Positions 35,003-43,827 of a DNA stretch of 64,000 bases are shown here, one piece after another. Where the stretch lies: contig NZ_CADIKL010000028.1 in the NCBI RefSeq assembly GCF_902859945.1, positions 1 through 64,000 on the forward strand, given 5' to 3'. The notes under the pieces are model-generated. The model was not told where the DNA came from. It worked only from the letters and a program-made list of their open reading frames with translations, and ran no database searches. This stretch comes from Paraburkholderia caffeinitolerans (GTDB lineage: Bacteria; Pseudomonadota; Gammaproteobacteria; Burkholderiales; Burkholderiaceae). The translations under genes and the position numbers were made by a program. Each line of letters opens with the position of its first letter. Positions within the stretch are counted from its first letter, which is position 1.

Positions 35003-35685
35003 GGCAATACTCTTTGCGCGTGAGCGCATGCGTGGTCCTCCGCGCGATGCGGATGGCCGGGATCGATGAATGAATGGCGAAGCTGCGTGCGCTGCCGGCC
35101 TGTTATTCGCTCAGGCGGCTGCCTGCGAGGGACGGCGCGACAGCACTACGGGCGGCATGACGGACAGCACAGCGGAGGGCGCGCGTGACGGCAATGCCAG
35201 ATTGCCCAGAACGCGAGGATCACGTTCGACAGCGGATTGAGCCGGGCCGCCTGGAGGCGCGTGTCCCGTTCCGGCGTGACAGCGCCGAGGGTGTCGCGAA
35301 ACGCAAGGGTTGCCGTGTTCATGATGGACTCGCGGTTGGAGGTGGAGAGCCGCTTGGGGAGCTGCACGCAACGCGCAGCATCGCGGCCATACTGCTGCGC
35401 ATTGCCGACCGACGATCGAGTGTCCGCAGATGGCGCAATCAGCCGTGCTGAATTGCGCATTCAATCTACTATGCCTTATTTGAAATTGCAATGCGCAAAA
35501 AAAGTCCGAAACAATTGCGCAAACAAACTGCTGAGGCAGACGACTGTGCAGGTGGAGGATTGCCGCGGCGCGACGCCGCGTTGCTGCATTGCGCGAGGTT
35601 TCTGATAGCCTTCTGCGTTTGAAGCAAACGGCGCACGGCGTCGTTGCGTTCGCCCACTCTCCATTCCGAGCGACACCTTCTCACT
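35003..35685. other. Intergenic region between puuA and the Lrp/AsnC gene
   Basis: This 683-base gap lies between divergent genes. The half nearer the regulator holds the repeated TTGCGCA-type motifs listed separately. A minus-strand frame at 35146-35322 (58 codons, ATG start, NPLSNVILAFWAIW hydrophobic core) could be a tiny gene, but I see no good ribosome binding site or recognisable family, so I do not call it. Confidence 0.5.
35453..35522. promoter_or_regulatory. Three TTGCGCAA-type sites upstream of the Lrp/AsnC gene
   Basis: TTGCGCAT lies at 35453-35460, ATGCGCAA at 35491-35498 and the perfect palindrome TTGCGCAA at 35515-35522. Two are followed by A-rich tracts. They sit between puuA and the regulator gene and are candidate binding sites for that regulator. 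Confidence 0.5.
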
Positions 35686-36153
35686 ATGCAGACATCGACA
35701 CTCGATCCTCTCGACTTCCAGATCGTCCGTGAATTGCAGGAAGACGGGCGGCGCGCCTTCCGCGAGATCGCCCGCAACGTGGACGTGCCGGAAGCGACCG
35801 TGCGCACGCGCGTCAAGCGTCTTCAGGAGCTGGGCATCCTGCAGATTCTCGCGTTCACGAATCCGTCGAAGCTCGGCCACGCCAAGCTGGCGCTGCTCTT
35901 CGTCGAAGTCGATCCCCAGGATCACGACCGCGCCGTCGACAATCTCGGGCGCTGGTCCGAAGTGAGCTATCTGTCGACCATACTCGGCGGCGCCGATCTG
36001 TGCGTGCAGGTGCTGTGCCGCGACGACGAAGGCCTGTTCGCGCTGCAACAGCGCATTCGCGCCTTGCCAGGCGTGCGCACGGTGCGGACCATGCACGAGG
36101 TCAAGGTGCACAAGATCCGCTTCACGATTCCGCCGGTCGAACCGGAGGAGTGA
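35686..36153 (+). CDS. Lrp/AsnC-family transcriptional regulator
   Basis: This 155-residue Lrp/AsnC regulator has an N-terminal helix-turn-helix (LDPLDFQIVRELQEDGRRAFREIA, then VPEATVRTRVKRLQELGIL) and a C-terminal ligand-binding RAM domain with the GGADLCVQVLCRD strand. It lies between divergent puuA-puuB and the long plus-strand permease/puuD/puuC operon, so it is the natural regulator of both, taking the place that PuuR has in E. coli. The start at 35686 fits the family; an upstream start at 35644 is less likely. Confidence 0.92.
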   Translation: MQTSTLDPLDFQIVRELQEDGRRAFREIARNVDVPEATVRTRVKRLQELGILQILAFTNPSKLGHAKLALLFVEVDPQDHDRAVDNLGRWSEVSYLSTILGGADLCVQVLCRDDEGLFALQQRIRALPGVRTVRTMHEVKVHKIRFTIPPVEPEE

Positions 36154-36215
36154 GGCCCGGCCTCGCTTTATCGACTCCAGCACCGTCGTCGCACGCATCG
36201 GCAGTGTCCGGTGCG

Positions 36216-36503
36216 TTGCGCAAAACAGACGTTCAGATTCCGCGCAATGCGTAATCTTCAGGCGCAAGTCTGGTGCGATGCGTTTCCAGCGCACCGCGTC
36301 CGCCATCTCCCGTCTCTCTCGCTCTAGCCCGCCGAACCCCGGTGGGCATTGACGCACGCCCCCTGTGCTCAAGGCCGCCGCGCGCCATGCCGCGCCGCCC
36401 AGCCACGGTGCAGTTCGCCCCAAAATTGCGCAAAACAAAAGAGATAAGTCTTACAAATACGCAACGCGCAGCACTAAGGGTTAAAAAGTATACACATGCG
36501 CAA
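36216..36503. promoter_or_regulatory. Three TTGCGCAA-type sites upstream of the permease operon
   Basis: Perfect TTGCGCAA palindromes lie at 36216-36223 and 36426-36433, and ATGCGCAA at 36496-36503. The first two are followed by AACA, as is the upstream copy near 35515. These repeat the element found on the other side of the Lrp/AsnC gene. Confidence 0.5.
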
Positions 36504-36687
36504 CTTTCGGCCTTAGGATTCACTCATCGCGAGCTCGCCGTCGTTCAACCCCGAGATGAGAGTGACATCCATGCGAACAGCTTTTCCAGACGCCACCTCG
36601 AAGGTGGCCGCGAAGTTGGCCGTTATAGCAGCACGCCGGTGGCAGGACCGGGCGGCATCGCCGCGAGCCTCCAGCCTTGCCGTTTTC

Positions 36688-36714
36688 GATCAACCCGATC
36701 AACCCGATCAACCC
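36688..36714. repeat. Tandem repeat of GATCAACCC (three copies)
   Basis: Three exact copies of a 9-base unit lie about 57 bases upstream of the permease start, within the transcript leader. Purpose unknown; length changes here could alter expression. Confidence 0.7.
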
Positions 36715-36770
36715 TCGGCTCGCGTTCGCGGGTCCCATCGTGCAGCGCCCACGCTGCAGCAGGGAGAACG

Positions 36771-38414
36771 ATGATGAGCGTCCAGGAAGACGTCTTGTCG
36801 GCACAGGCCGGCGCGTGCGGACCAGCGGCGCACGATGAAGCGTCCGCCCGACATGAACTGCACCGCAATCTGACGTGGAAAGACGCATTCTGGGTGACGA
36901 GCGGCGTCCCGGTCGGCGTGCTGTTCACGATCGGCGGCGTGGCGGCGACGATCGGCCAGCCCGCGTGGCTCATCTGGATCATGGCGATCCTGATCGGCTT
37001 CGCGCAGTGCTTCACCTACGCGGAGATTTCCGGGCTGTATCCGCACAAGTCGGGCGGCGCATCCGTGTACGGCGCGCTCGGCTGGGTGCGCTACAGCAAG
37101 TTCGTCGCGCCTGTCTCGGTGTGGTGCAACTGGGTCGCGTGGTCGCCCATGCTCGCGCTCGGCACGAGTCTCGCCGCCGGCTATATGTTGAGCTGCCTGT
37201 TTCCGGCCAACGCCGCAATCAATACCTGGCACATCACGCTGGTCGATCTCGGCTTCATCACCAAGGGCCTGACGCTGCGCATCAACGCGACGTTCCTGCT
37301 TGCGCTCGCGTTCCTGCTGTTTGCGTTCAAGCTCCAGCACGCGGGCGCATCGGCGGCGGCGAAGACGCAGCGCATTCTCGGCATCGCCTCGCTGGCGCCG
37401 TTGCTGGTCGTATCGCTGGTGCCGCTGATCACGGGCGACATGCCGTCCACGCATTTCCTGCCGATGCTGCCGCTCACGCACGACGCGTCCGGCGCGGCGG
37501 TGATGGGACACTGGAACGCAGCGGGCGTGAGCACCGCCATGGGCGCGATGTTCCTCGCCTGCTGGTCGACCTTCGCGTTCGAAACGGCGGTCTGCTATAC
37601 GCGTGAATTTCGCAATCCTCAGAAAGACACCTTCAAGGCGATTTTCGCGTCGGGCCTGCTGTGCCTGTTCATGTTCATTGCGGTGCCCATTGCGTTCCAG
37701 GGCGAGCTCGGACTGAAGGGCATGCTCGAGCCGAGCGTGGTGGACGGCTCCGGGGTGGGCGCGGTGATGGCGAGCTTCGTCAACGGCGGCGCGGTCGTGG
37801 TCAACGTGATCGTCGTGATGATGGTGCTTTCGATCCTGCTGCTGGTGATGACCTCGATGATGGGCTCGTCGCGCACGCTGTACCAGGCGTCGGTGGATGG
37901 CTGGCTGCCGAAGTACCTTTCGCACGTGAACGAGCACGGCGCACCGACCCGCGCGATGTGGACCGATCTCGGCTTCAACCTGATCCTGCTGCTGATGTCC
38001 GACTACATGACCGTGCTTGCGCTGTCGAACGTCTGCTACATGATCTTCGTATTCCTGAATTTGCAGTCGGGCTGGATTCACCGGCTCGACCGCGCGGACT
38101 GGCCGCGTCCGTATCGCTGCCGCAACTGGCTGCTCGGACTGGGCGCGCTGTGCGGTTTCGTCGACCTCGCGTTCGTGGGCGCGGGCGCGAACTTCCAGGG
38201 CGAGAACACGCTGCGCAACGGGCTCGTCGCGATGCTGCTGATCGTCCCGGTGTTCTTCTACCGTCACTACATTCAGGACAAGGGCCGCTTTCCCGAGTCG
38301 ATGCGGCGTGACATCGAACTGCCGCGCCCGCGCGCCGGCATGCTGCCGTACCTGGCTCTTGCCGCCGCGGTGGCCGTCGTGTGGATTTCCGCGAAGCTGA
38401 CCGTGATCACCTAG
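36771..38414 (+). CDS. APC-family amino acid/polyamine permease
   Basis: This 547-residue inner-membrane transporter has about 12 hydrophobic helices. The first (about 40-65) includes the GVPVGVLFTIGGVAA region, and the CWSTFAFETAVCYTREFRNPQKDTFKA segment carries the conserved Glu and Arg of APC permeases. A soluble N-terminal tail of about 35 residues precedes the first helix. It is the first gene of a ten-gene plus-strand run ending with a porin and including puuD- and puuC-like genes, so putrescine or an amide-linked amine is the likely cargo. Confidence 0.9.
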   Translation: MMSVQEDVLSAQAGACGPAAHDEASARHELHRNLTWKDAFWVTSGVPVGVLFTIGGVAATIGQPAWLIWIMAILIGFAQCFTYAEISGLYPHKSGGASVYGALGWVRYSKFVAPVSVWCNWVAWSPMLALGTSLAAGYMLSCLFPANAAINTWHITLVDLGFITKGLTLRINATFLLALAFLLFAFKLQHAGASAAAKTQRILGIASLAPLLVVSLVPLITGDMPSTHFLPMLPLTHDASGAAVMGHWNAAGVSTAMGAMFLACWSTFAFETAVCYTREFRNPQKDTFKAIFASGLLCLFMFIAVPIAFQGELGLKGMLEPSVVDGSGVGAVMASFVNGGAVVVNVIVVMMVLSILLLVMTSMMGSSRTLYQASVDGWLPKYLSHVNEHGAPTRAMWTDLGFNLILLLMSDYMTVLALSNVCYMIFVFLNLQSGWIHRLDRADWPRPYRCRNWLLGLGALCGFVDLAFVGAGANFQGENTLRNGLVAMLLIVPVFFYRHYIQDKGRFPESMRRDIELPRPRAGMLPYLALAAAVAVVWISAKLTVIT

Positions 38415-38536
38415 CCCCCGCTTCACTTCCCCAACTGTGCAACGACCAGCAGTGCGTCCGGCGAGAGCCGGCGCACTGACGGGGGACGCTTTTCGCCGTT
38501 TTTTCGATTCAACCCGCAACCAGCGAGTCGACCACC

Positions 38537-39376
38537 ATGACTACTCCCCATGCGGCCACGTTGAAGTGGCCCAACGCCAAATCGACGGCCGTGTCGCTGA
38601 CCTTCGACGTCGATGCCGAGGCCGGCTATCTCGGCGAGAGCCCGGCCTATGCGCGCCGCCTGACGAGTCTCTCCGAAGGGCGCTTCGGCGTGGTGCGCGG
38701 CGTGCCGCGCATCGTCGAGATGCTGCGCCGCCACGGCATTCGCGCGACGTTTTTCGTGCCCGGCTACACGGCCGAACAGCATCCGCACCTCGTCGAACTG
38801 CTGCTCAAGGATGGGCACGAGATCGGCCATCACGGACATATGCATCTGCGCAGCGACAGGGTGTCGGCGCAGGCGCAAGCCGATGAAATGCGCCTGGGTC
38901 TCGCCGCATTGCAGAAGGCCGGCGCGCCGAAGCCCGCGGGCTACCGCTCGTCGTCGTGGGAACTGACGCCTGAAACATTCGATCTCGTGCTCGACAACGG
39001 CTTCGTGTACGACTCCAGCTGCATGGGCGACGACCGCCCGTACCACGAATGCTGGAACGGCCGCTCGATTCTGGAGTTGCCCGTGCACTGGTCGCTCGAC
39101 GACTATCCGATGTTCGGCTGGACCATCGACAACGGCGGCAACTTCACGGCGCCGCGCACGCTGGTCGATACGTGGCTGGCCGAATATGAGTCCGCGCGCC
39201 GTGACGGACGCCACACGACCTTCACGATGCATCCCGAAGTGATCGGGCGAGGCGCGCGCTTCGATCAACTCGAACGCTTCGTCGAACGTCTCGTAGCGGA
39301 TGGCGACGTATGGTTCGCCCGTCTCGACGAAGTCGCGCGCCACGTGAGCCCGCAACTCGAACGGGTGGCGGCATGA
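38537..39376 (+). CDS. Polysaccharide-deacetylase-family hydrolase
   Basis: This 279-residue protein has the NodB/PuuE-type deacetylase fold. The first metal Asp is in SLTFDVDAEAG (about 19-29), then FFVPGYTAEQHP, then the His cluster EIGHHGHMHLRSD (about 95-107), and YRSSSWELTP further on. It has no signal peptide, so it is cytoplasmic and unlikely to act on cell-wall sugar. Family members in the cytoplasm include allantoinase PuuE and cyclic imide hydrolase, so an amide or imide substrate is plausible. Its stop overlaps the start of the C45 hydrolase gene (ATGA). Confidence 0.85.
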   Translation: MTTPHAATLKWPNAKSTAVSLTFDVDAEAGYLGESPAYARRLTSLSEGRFGVVRGVPRIVEMLRRHGIRATFFVPGYTAEQHPHLVELLLKDGHEIGHHGHMHLRSDRVSAQAQADEMRLGLAALQKAGAPKPAGYRSSSWELTPETFDLVLDNGFVYDSSCMGDDRPYHECWNGRSILELPVHWSLDDYPMFGWTIDNGGNFTAPRTLVDTWLAEYESARRDGRHTTFTMHPEVIGRGARFDQLERFVERLVADGDVWFARLDEVARHVSPQLERVAA

Positions 39377-40446
39377 CGCTCGTGTTCCGTTCTACGCAGA
39401 CCGAGCCCGCCGCGCGCGGCCGCGAGTTCGGCGAGGTGCACGCGCAGCGCATTCATACGGGCGTCGAACGCTATCGCGCGTTGTTCGAGCGCGTCGCGCA
39501 ACGCCCGTTCGATCTCCACGCGATGGGTGCGCAGGCGCTCGAGTGCATCGCGCGCTTCGCTGCGCCCTTGCACGCCGAGATCGCGGGCATGGCCGAGGGC
39601 GCGAAGATCGACGTGCGCCTGCTTGGTGCGATCAACGCGCGCACCGAGATTCTCGCGGCGTTGCATGCGCCGTTGCGCGGCGAATGCTCGACGGTCGTGC
39701 AGGCCGACGCGCACAGCGCACACGCGGTCGCCGTGCAAACGTGGGACTGGTACGCCGATTTCGCCGATCAATGGTTGACGTGGGAAATTCCTCATGCCGA
39801 TGGCCATATCACGACCACGGTGACGGAGTTCGGCATCGTCGGCAAGGCAGGCGTGAACGATCGCGGCATCGGCGTGCATTTCAACATCCTGCATCACGAG
39901 CGCGATGGCGCGACCATTGGCCTGCCCGTGCACGTGGCCTCGCGCTGGATGCTCGACACTTGTGGCGACGTGAACGAAGCGTTGCAACTGCTGGCTTCGG
40001 CCGAGGTGTCCGCGTCGTCGTCGTTGACGGTGATCGCGGCAGCGGACAACAGCAGCACGGCGGTATCGGTCGAACTGCATCCGGGCGGGCCCGGATTCGT
40101 GTTTCCCGACGCCAGCGGATTGCTCGTGCACACCAACCACTTTCTTTCCTCACCAGCGGCGGCGGGCGATACCGAGCCGCGCCAGTACCCCGACACGCTG
40201 GTCCGCCACGACCTGCTCACGCGCAGGCTCACGGGCCGCGCGAAGCTTTCGGCGTTGCAGGTGATCGGCGCGATGAACAGCCATCTCGGCACCACGGGCG
40301 CGCTGTGCTGCCACCCCGATCCCGCGCTGCCCGAGAGCGGTCAGTACGCCACCCTCGCCACCATCGTCATCGACGTGGCGCGCGGCACGCTTCGCGCGTT
40401 GCGCGGCGGCCCGTGCCATCACGTGCAACTGCTTGCAGCAGCCTGA
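39373..40446 (+). CDS. C45-family autoproteolytic acyltransferase/hydrolase
   Basis: This 357-residue protein resembles the penicillin acyl-CoA:6-APA acyltransferase family (peptidase C45, Ntn hydrolase fold). The nucleophile is Cys105 in RGECSTVVQ; autocleavage before it would free the N-terminal Cys. Flanking family features are IAGMAEGAKIDVRLLGAINARTE just before it and QTWDWYADFADQW after. Such enzymes cleave or form amide bonds with acyl groups. It overlaps the deacetylase-like gene by four bases and is 32 bases before the VOC gene, so it belongs to the same operon. Confidence 0.87.
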   Translation: MTLVFRSTQTEPAARGREFGEVHAQRIHTGVERYRALFERVAQRPFDLHAMGAQALECIARFAAPLHAEIAGMAEGAKIDVRLLGAINARTEILAALHAPLRGECSTVVQADAHSAHAVAVQTWDWYADFADQWLTWEIPHADGHITTTVTEFGIVGKAGVNDRGIGVHFNILHHERDGATIGLPVHVASRWMLDTCGDVNEALQLLASAEVSASSSLTVIAAADNSSTAVSVELHPGGPGFVFPDASGLLVHTNHFLSSPAAAGDTEPRQYPDTLVRHDLLTRRLTGRAKLSALQVIGAMNSHLGTTGALCCHPDPALPESGQYATLATIVIDVARGTLRALRGGPCHHVQLLAAA

Positions 40447-40478
40447 TTTCCATTCACACCGACAACAAGGAGTTCGCC

Positions 40479-40898
40479 ATGCTCAAACTCAAGCGCATCG
40501 ATAACATGGACATCCTCACGCCCAATGTGCAGCGTCTCGTCGACTTCTATCACGGCACGCTCGGTCTCGGCTTCTTTCTGCCGTATCAGCCCGAAGAGCA
40601 TTGGGCCGCCATCGAAATGGGCAACGTGACGCTCTATCTCTTCCGTACGGAAGACGCTACGCCCGTCGAGCGCCGCACGGCCGTGAACCTGAGGGACAAA
40701 CCCGGCTTCGATTCCTTCGCCTTCGAAGTCGAGAACCTCGACGACGCGATGCGCGTGCTCGACGGCAAGGTCCAATGGGTCACCGATGAGCCGATCGAAT
40801 GGCAGCACCCGAACGGCACGCATTATCGCTATCGCCCGATGTTCGATCCGGACGGCAACATGCTGTACGTGACCGAGCCGCACAAGGTCGCGGCCTGA
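40479..40898 (+). CDS. VOC-superfamily protein (glyoxalase/dioxygenase-like)
   Basis: This 139-residue protein has the two beta-alpha-beta-beta-beta modules of the VOC fold: LVDFYHGTLGLGFFLPY in the first and the end FDPDGNMLYVTEP in the second, where the Glu is the usual last metal ligand. The first ligand, normally His in an IDHV-type motif, is missing (IDNMDIL), so metal binding could be altered. Family functions range from isomerisation to ring cleavage and cannot be chosen here. AAGGAG precedes the ATG. Confidence 0.85.
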   Translation: MLKLKRIDNMDILTPNVQRLVDFYHGTLGLGFFLPYQPEEHWAAIEMGNVTLYLFRTEDATPVERRTAVNLRDKPGFDSFAFEVENLDDAMRVLDGKVQWVTDEPIEWQHPNGTHYRYRPMFDPDGNMLYVTEPHKVAA

Positions 40899-40923
40899 GC
40901 CCGCGCCGATGGGAGTCATGGAT

Positions 40924-41739
40924 ATGAATCAGGCAATCAGGCGCGCGCCGTCGCGCCAGGCACCCGAAGCCGTGCTCGCGCTGTCGCCCGACGCTGGGCG
41001 TCTCACCGGGCGTGTCGCGCTCGTCACGGGCGGCGGCCGTGGCGCGGGCCGCGCGCATGCACGGCTGCTCGCGCTGCGCGGCGCAGCCGTGGCGATCGTC
41101 GACATCGACGCCGATGTCGCGCGTGAGACCGCTGAAGAAATCGAACGAGCCGGCGGCCGCGCGATCGCGTTGAGCGCCGACATCACGCGCCGCGATCTCG
41201 CGGAGCGCGTGATTGGCGAGGCCGCCGAGCGCTTTGGCGGCATCGACATTCTGGTGCACAACGCGGGGCTCATGTATTCGCTCACCGGCCTCGAAAGCAC
41301 CGATGACGCCAACTTCGATCAACTGCTGTCGATCAACGTGCACGCGCCGCTCCACCTCACGCGGGCCGCGCTGCCCTGGCTGCGCAAGAGCCGTGCGCCG
41401 CGCGTCATCTTCATCAACTCGCAGTGGGGGCAGGTGCCCGATGGCCATTCGTATGGCTACATGGTCGCGAAGGCTGCGCAACTCGGCTTGATGAAGACGA
41501 TGGCGAAGGAGTTCGTGGGCGAAGGCATTCTCGTGAACGCCGTGACGCCCGGCGCGATTCTCACGCGCATGGTCCCGGACGAATACGTCGAAGGCGAGCA
41601 GAAGGCGATCCCGCTCGGCAGGCTCGCGCACCCGGAGGAGATCGCCAGCACCGTGGCGTTTCTCGCCTCCGACGAGGCCGCCTTTATCGCCGGCCAGGCG
41701 ATTCCGGTGAATGGCGGCGCGCTCGTCGTCGGTATCTGA
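40924..41739 (+). CDS. Short-chain dehydrogenase/reductase
   Basis: This SDR has 271 residues from this start, with the coenzyme motif TGGGRGAGRAHA near residue 35, NAG in VHNAGLM, the catalytic Ser in INSQWGQ, and Tyr-x3-Lys in YGYMVAKAAQ. Asp follows the second strand (IVDIDAD), favouring NAD over NADP. An N-terminal tail of about 25 residues precedes the fold. ATG at 40924 has GGGAG eight bases upstream; starts at 40909 and 40918 are also in frame. It lies 27 bases before the Rieske oxygenase gene. Confidence 0.88.
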   Translation: MNQAIRRAPSRQAPEAVLALSPDAGRLTGRVALVTGGGRGAGRAHARLLALRGAAVAIVDIDADVARETAEEIERAGGRAIALSADITRRDLAERVIGEAAERFGGIDILVHNAGLMYSLTGLESTDDANFDQLLSINVHAPLHLTRAALPWLRKSRAPRVIFINSQWGQVPDGHSYGYMVAKAAQLGLMKTMAKEFVGEGILVNAVTPGAILTRMVPDEYVEGEQKAIPLGRLAHPEEIASTVAFLASDEAAFIAGQAIPVNGGALVVGI

Positions 41740-41766
41740 ATCCATTATTTAGCATCAGAGGTTTCT

Positions 41767-42801
41767 ATGTCCGCACAATTTCCGCTGCGCTCGCAAGCCG
41801 AACTGGCGATGCGCCGCCAATGGTTTCCCGTCGCCCGTTCCGTCGATCTGGGCACGCCCCAAAGCGCGACGCTGCTCGGCCAGCGCCTCGCCGTGTATCG
41901 CACCGAATCGGGCAAGGCCGTCGTGCAGGACGCGCGCTGCCCGCATCGCGGCGCGGACTTCGCGCTCGGCAAGGTGCATGGAGAAAACATCGCCTGTCCG
42001 TATCACGGCTGGCAGTTTTCGGCGGAGAACGGCAAGTGCACGCATGTGCCGTCGCTCGAGGATCAATGCAAGATTCCGCCGCAAGCCGCGATCCGCACCT
42101 ATCGCACGATCGAGCGCTTCGCGCACGTGTGGACCGTTCTCGAAGAGCCCGTCACGGACCTTTACGATCCGGCGCGGTGGCGCGAACTCGAACTCGACTG
42201 GCTGGCGGCAACGCCGCTCGAATCGCCTACGGGCGTCGCTGTCGCGATCGAAAATTTCCGCGACGTGGCGCATTTCCCGTTCGTGCATGAAGTGTCGATG
42301 GGGCCGTCGAAGCATGTGGTCGAGCCGCTGAAGGTGAAGCGCGAGGGGCTGGACATCTGGATGGAGCGCAAGCTCGATGCAGGCGACGGCGACTGGGCAA
42401 ACGACGGCGACTGCATGATGTTCTATCACTGCATCGCGCCGGGCATGGCGTCGATTACCTACGACTACGAGAAATTCGGCAAGCGCATCGTGGCCGGCTT
42501 CCCGTCGCCCGTCGCGTACGACCAGGTGCGCATCTTCTGGAGCGTGGGGAACGAGCGCAGCTATCGCGGCGCGAATCTGGAGGAATGCTTGCGGATCGAA
42601 GAGATGGTGTATCTGGAGGATATGCCCATCGCGGCGGGTATCCAGCCGCGCGAAATCGACTGGGATGGCACGTATGTCGAGCATTCGGTGCCGGCCGATC
42701 TTTTCACGCTGAATTATCGGCGCGCGTTCCGCGAGTTCATGGAGCGTGCGAAGCAACCGGCGCCGGCTGTCATGGCGCAAGCGAAGGCGGAGGTGGTATG
42801 A
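41767..42801 (+). CDS. Rieske non-heme iron oxygenase, oxygenase component
   Basis: This 344-residue oxygenase has the Rieske cluster ligands CPHRGADF and CPYHGWQF in the first 80 residues (Cys-x-His and Cys-x2-His). The mononuclear iron site is around DVAHFPFVHE (about 167-176), with the two His residues, and a later Asp. The length and the paired reductase fit two-component enzymes such as vanillate O-demethylase or phthalate-type oxygenases. It is translationally coupled to its reductase (ATGA overlap). The substrate is unknown; the neighbouring amide hydrolases suggest a nitrogen compound with a ring or methoxy group. Confidence 0.93.
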   Translation: MSAQFPLRSQAELAMRRQWFPVARSVDLGTPQSATLLGQRLAVYRTESGKAVVQDARCPHRGADFALGKVHGENIACPYHGWQFSAENGKCTHVPSLEDQCKIPPQAAIRTYRTIERFAHVWTVLEEPVTDLYDPARWRELELDWLAATPLESPTGVAVAIENFRDVAHFPFVHEVSMGPSKHVVEPLKVKREGLDIWMERKLDAGDGDWANDGDCMMFYHCIAPGMASITYDYEKFGKRIVAGFPSPVAYDQVRIFWSVGNERSYRGANLEECLRIEEMVYLEDMPIAAGIQPREIDWDGTYVEHSVPADLFTLNYRRAFREFMERAKQPAPAVMAQAKAEVV

Positions 42802-43763
42802 ACGCGCGCAACACGGCGTTCGATGTGCGGATCACCGGCATGCGCATCGAAGCGGAAGGCGTTATTTCGCTGGAGTTGCAGTCGTCCGACCGCTCGGCGT
42901 TGCCCGCGTGGACGGCGGGTTCGCACATCGACCTCGTGTTGCCGTCGGGTCTGACGCGTCAGTATTCGCTCTGCGGCGACCCCGGCGACTCCGGCGACAG
43001 GCAGTCGTTGCGCATCGCCGTGCTGCTCGAACCGAATGGACGCGGCGGCTCGCGGGAAGTGCACGGCCTGCGTCTCGGCCAGCAGGTGCGGATTCGCGGA
43101 CCGCGCAACGCATTCGAATTGCAGCCTGCGGATGCCTTTCTGTTCGTCGCGGGCGGCATCGGCATTACGCCGATCTTGCCCATGATTCGCACTGCGCAGC
43201 GCGCGAACGCCCGATGGCGTCTGCTGTATGGCGGTCGCTCGCGGGCTTCGATGGCGTTCGTGCGCGAGCTAGAGCGCCTGGGGGGAGAGCATGTCGAAAT
43301 TCTGCCTGCGGATGAAACCGGCTTGCTCGATCTCGAGCGCATTGTTGCGAGCGCGGCTGAAGGCGCCCAGGTGTATAGCTGCGGTCCTGCTGCGTTGCTC
43401 GATGCACTCACTGAACGCTTTGCGGCGGCGGGGTTGAGCGGGAGTCTGCATATCGAGCGCTTTGGTGCGGCGCCCGCCGCTGCGGTTGGTTCCGCCGAGA
43501 CGCTGCGCGTGGTTCTTGCGCGTAGTGGCGCCACCGTCGATGTGCCGCACGATTGCTCGGTCATGCAGGCGCTGCGCAATGCGGGGCATGAAGTGCCGTC
43601 GTCGTGCGAGCAGGGCGTTTGCGGGATGTGTGAGACGCGTGTGCTTGATGGTGTGCCGGATCATCGCGATATGTTGTTGACCGAGGCGGAGCGGCAGCGC
43701 GGCAATGTGATGATGGTCTGCGTATCGCGTGCGTTGACGTCTACCCTCACGCTCGACCTCTAA
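42798..43763 (+). CDS. VanB/PDR-family reductase of the Rieske oxygenase
   Basis: This 321-residue iron-sulfur flavoprotein has a flavin-binding barrel (QYSLCGDP), then an NAD domain (VAGGIGITPILPM), then a C-terminal plant-type [2Fe-2S] domain with cysteines in SSCEQGVCGMCETRVL and a distant VCVSR. This FMN-NAD-ferredoxin order is that of phthalate dioxygenase reductase and VanB. It supplies electrons to the oxygenase encoded just upstream. Confidence 0.94.
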   Translation: MNARNTAFDVRITGMRIEAEGVISLELQSSDRSALPAWTAGSHIDLVLPSGLTRQYSLCGDPGDSGDRQSLRIAVLLEPNGRGGSREVHGLRLGQQVRIRGPRNAFELQPADAFLFVAGGIGITPILPMIRTAQRANARWRLLYGGRSRASMAFVRELERLGGEHVEILPADETGLLDLERIVASAAEGAQVYSCGPAALLDALTERFAAAGLSGSLHIERFGAAPAAAVGSAETLRVVLARSGATVDVPHDCSVMQALRNAGHEVPSSCEQGVCGMCETRVLDGVPDHRDMLLTEAERQRGNVMMVCVSRALTSTLTLDL

Positions 43764-43827
43764 GGGCGTTTCCGGCGCCCACGGCCGAGCTCGTCCAAGC
43801 GGATGAAATTCAACTATTAAATTAGTC

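Larger units (their letters stand above)
36154..36770. other. Long intergenic region upstream of the permease operon
   Basis: This 617-base gap has no supported gene. An open frame runs through it into the permease, but the true start is at 36771, where AGGGAGAACG precedes ATG. The region contains three more TTGCGCAA-type sites, an AT-rich stretch near 36426-36500 likely to be the promoter, and a 3x9-base tandem repeat near 36688. Confidence 0.6.

Noticed and set aside
35146..35322. 58-codon minus-strand frame upstream of puuA
   Set aside because: It has an ATG and a short hydrophobic stretch but no convincing ribosome binding site or family resemblance; left uncalled.
36688..36714. Possible start of a CRISPR array
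   Set aside because: The 9-base units are contiguous without spacers, so this is a simple tandem repeat.
36273..36770. N-terminal extension of the permease by 166 residues
   Set aside because: The extension is Arg/Pro/Ser-rich, crosses probable regulatory sites and has no family counterpart; a strong ribosome binding site precedes the ATG at 36771.
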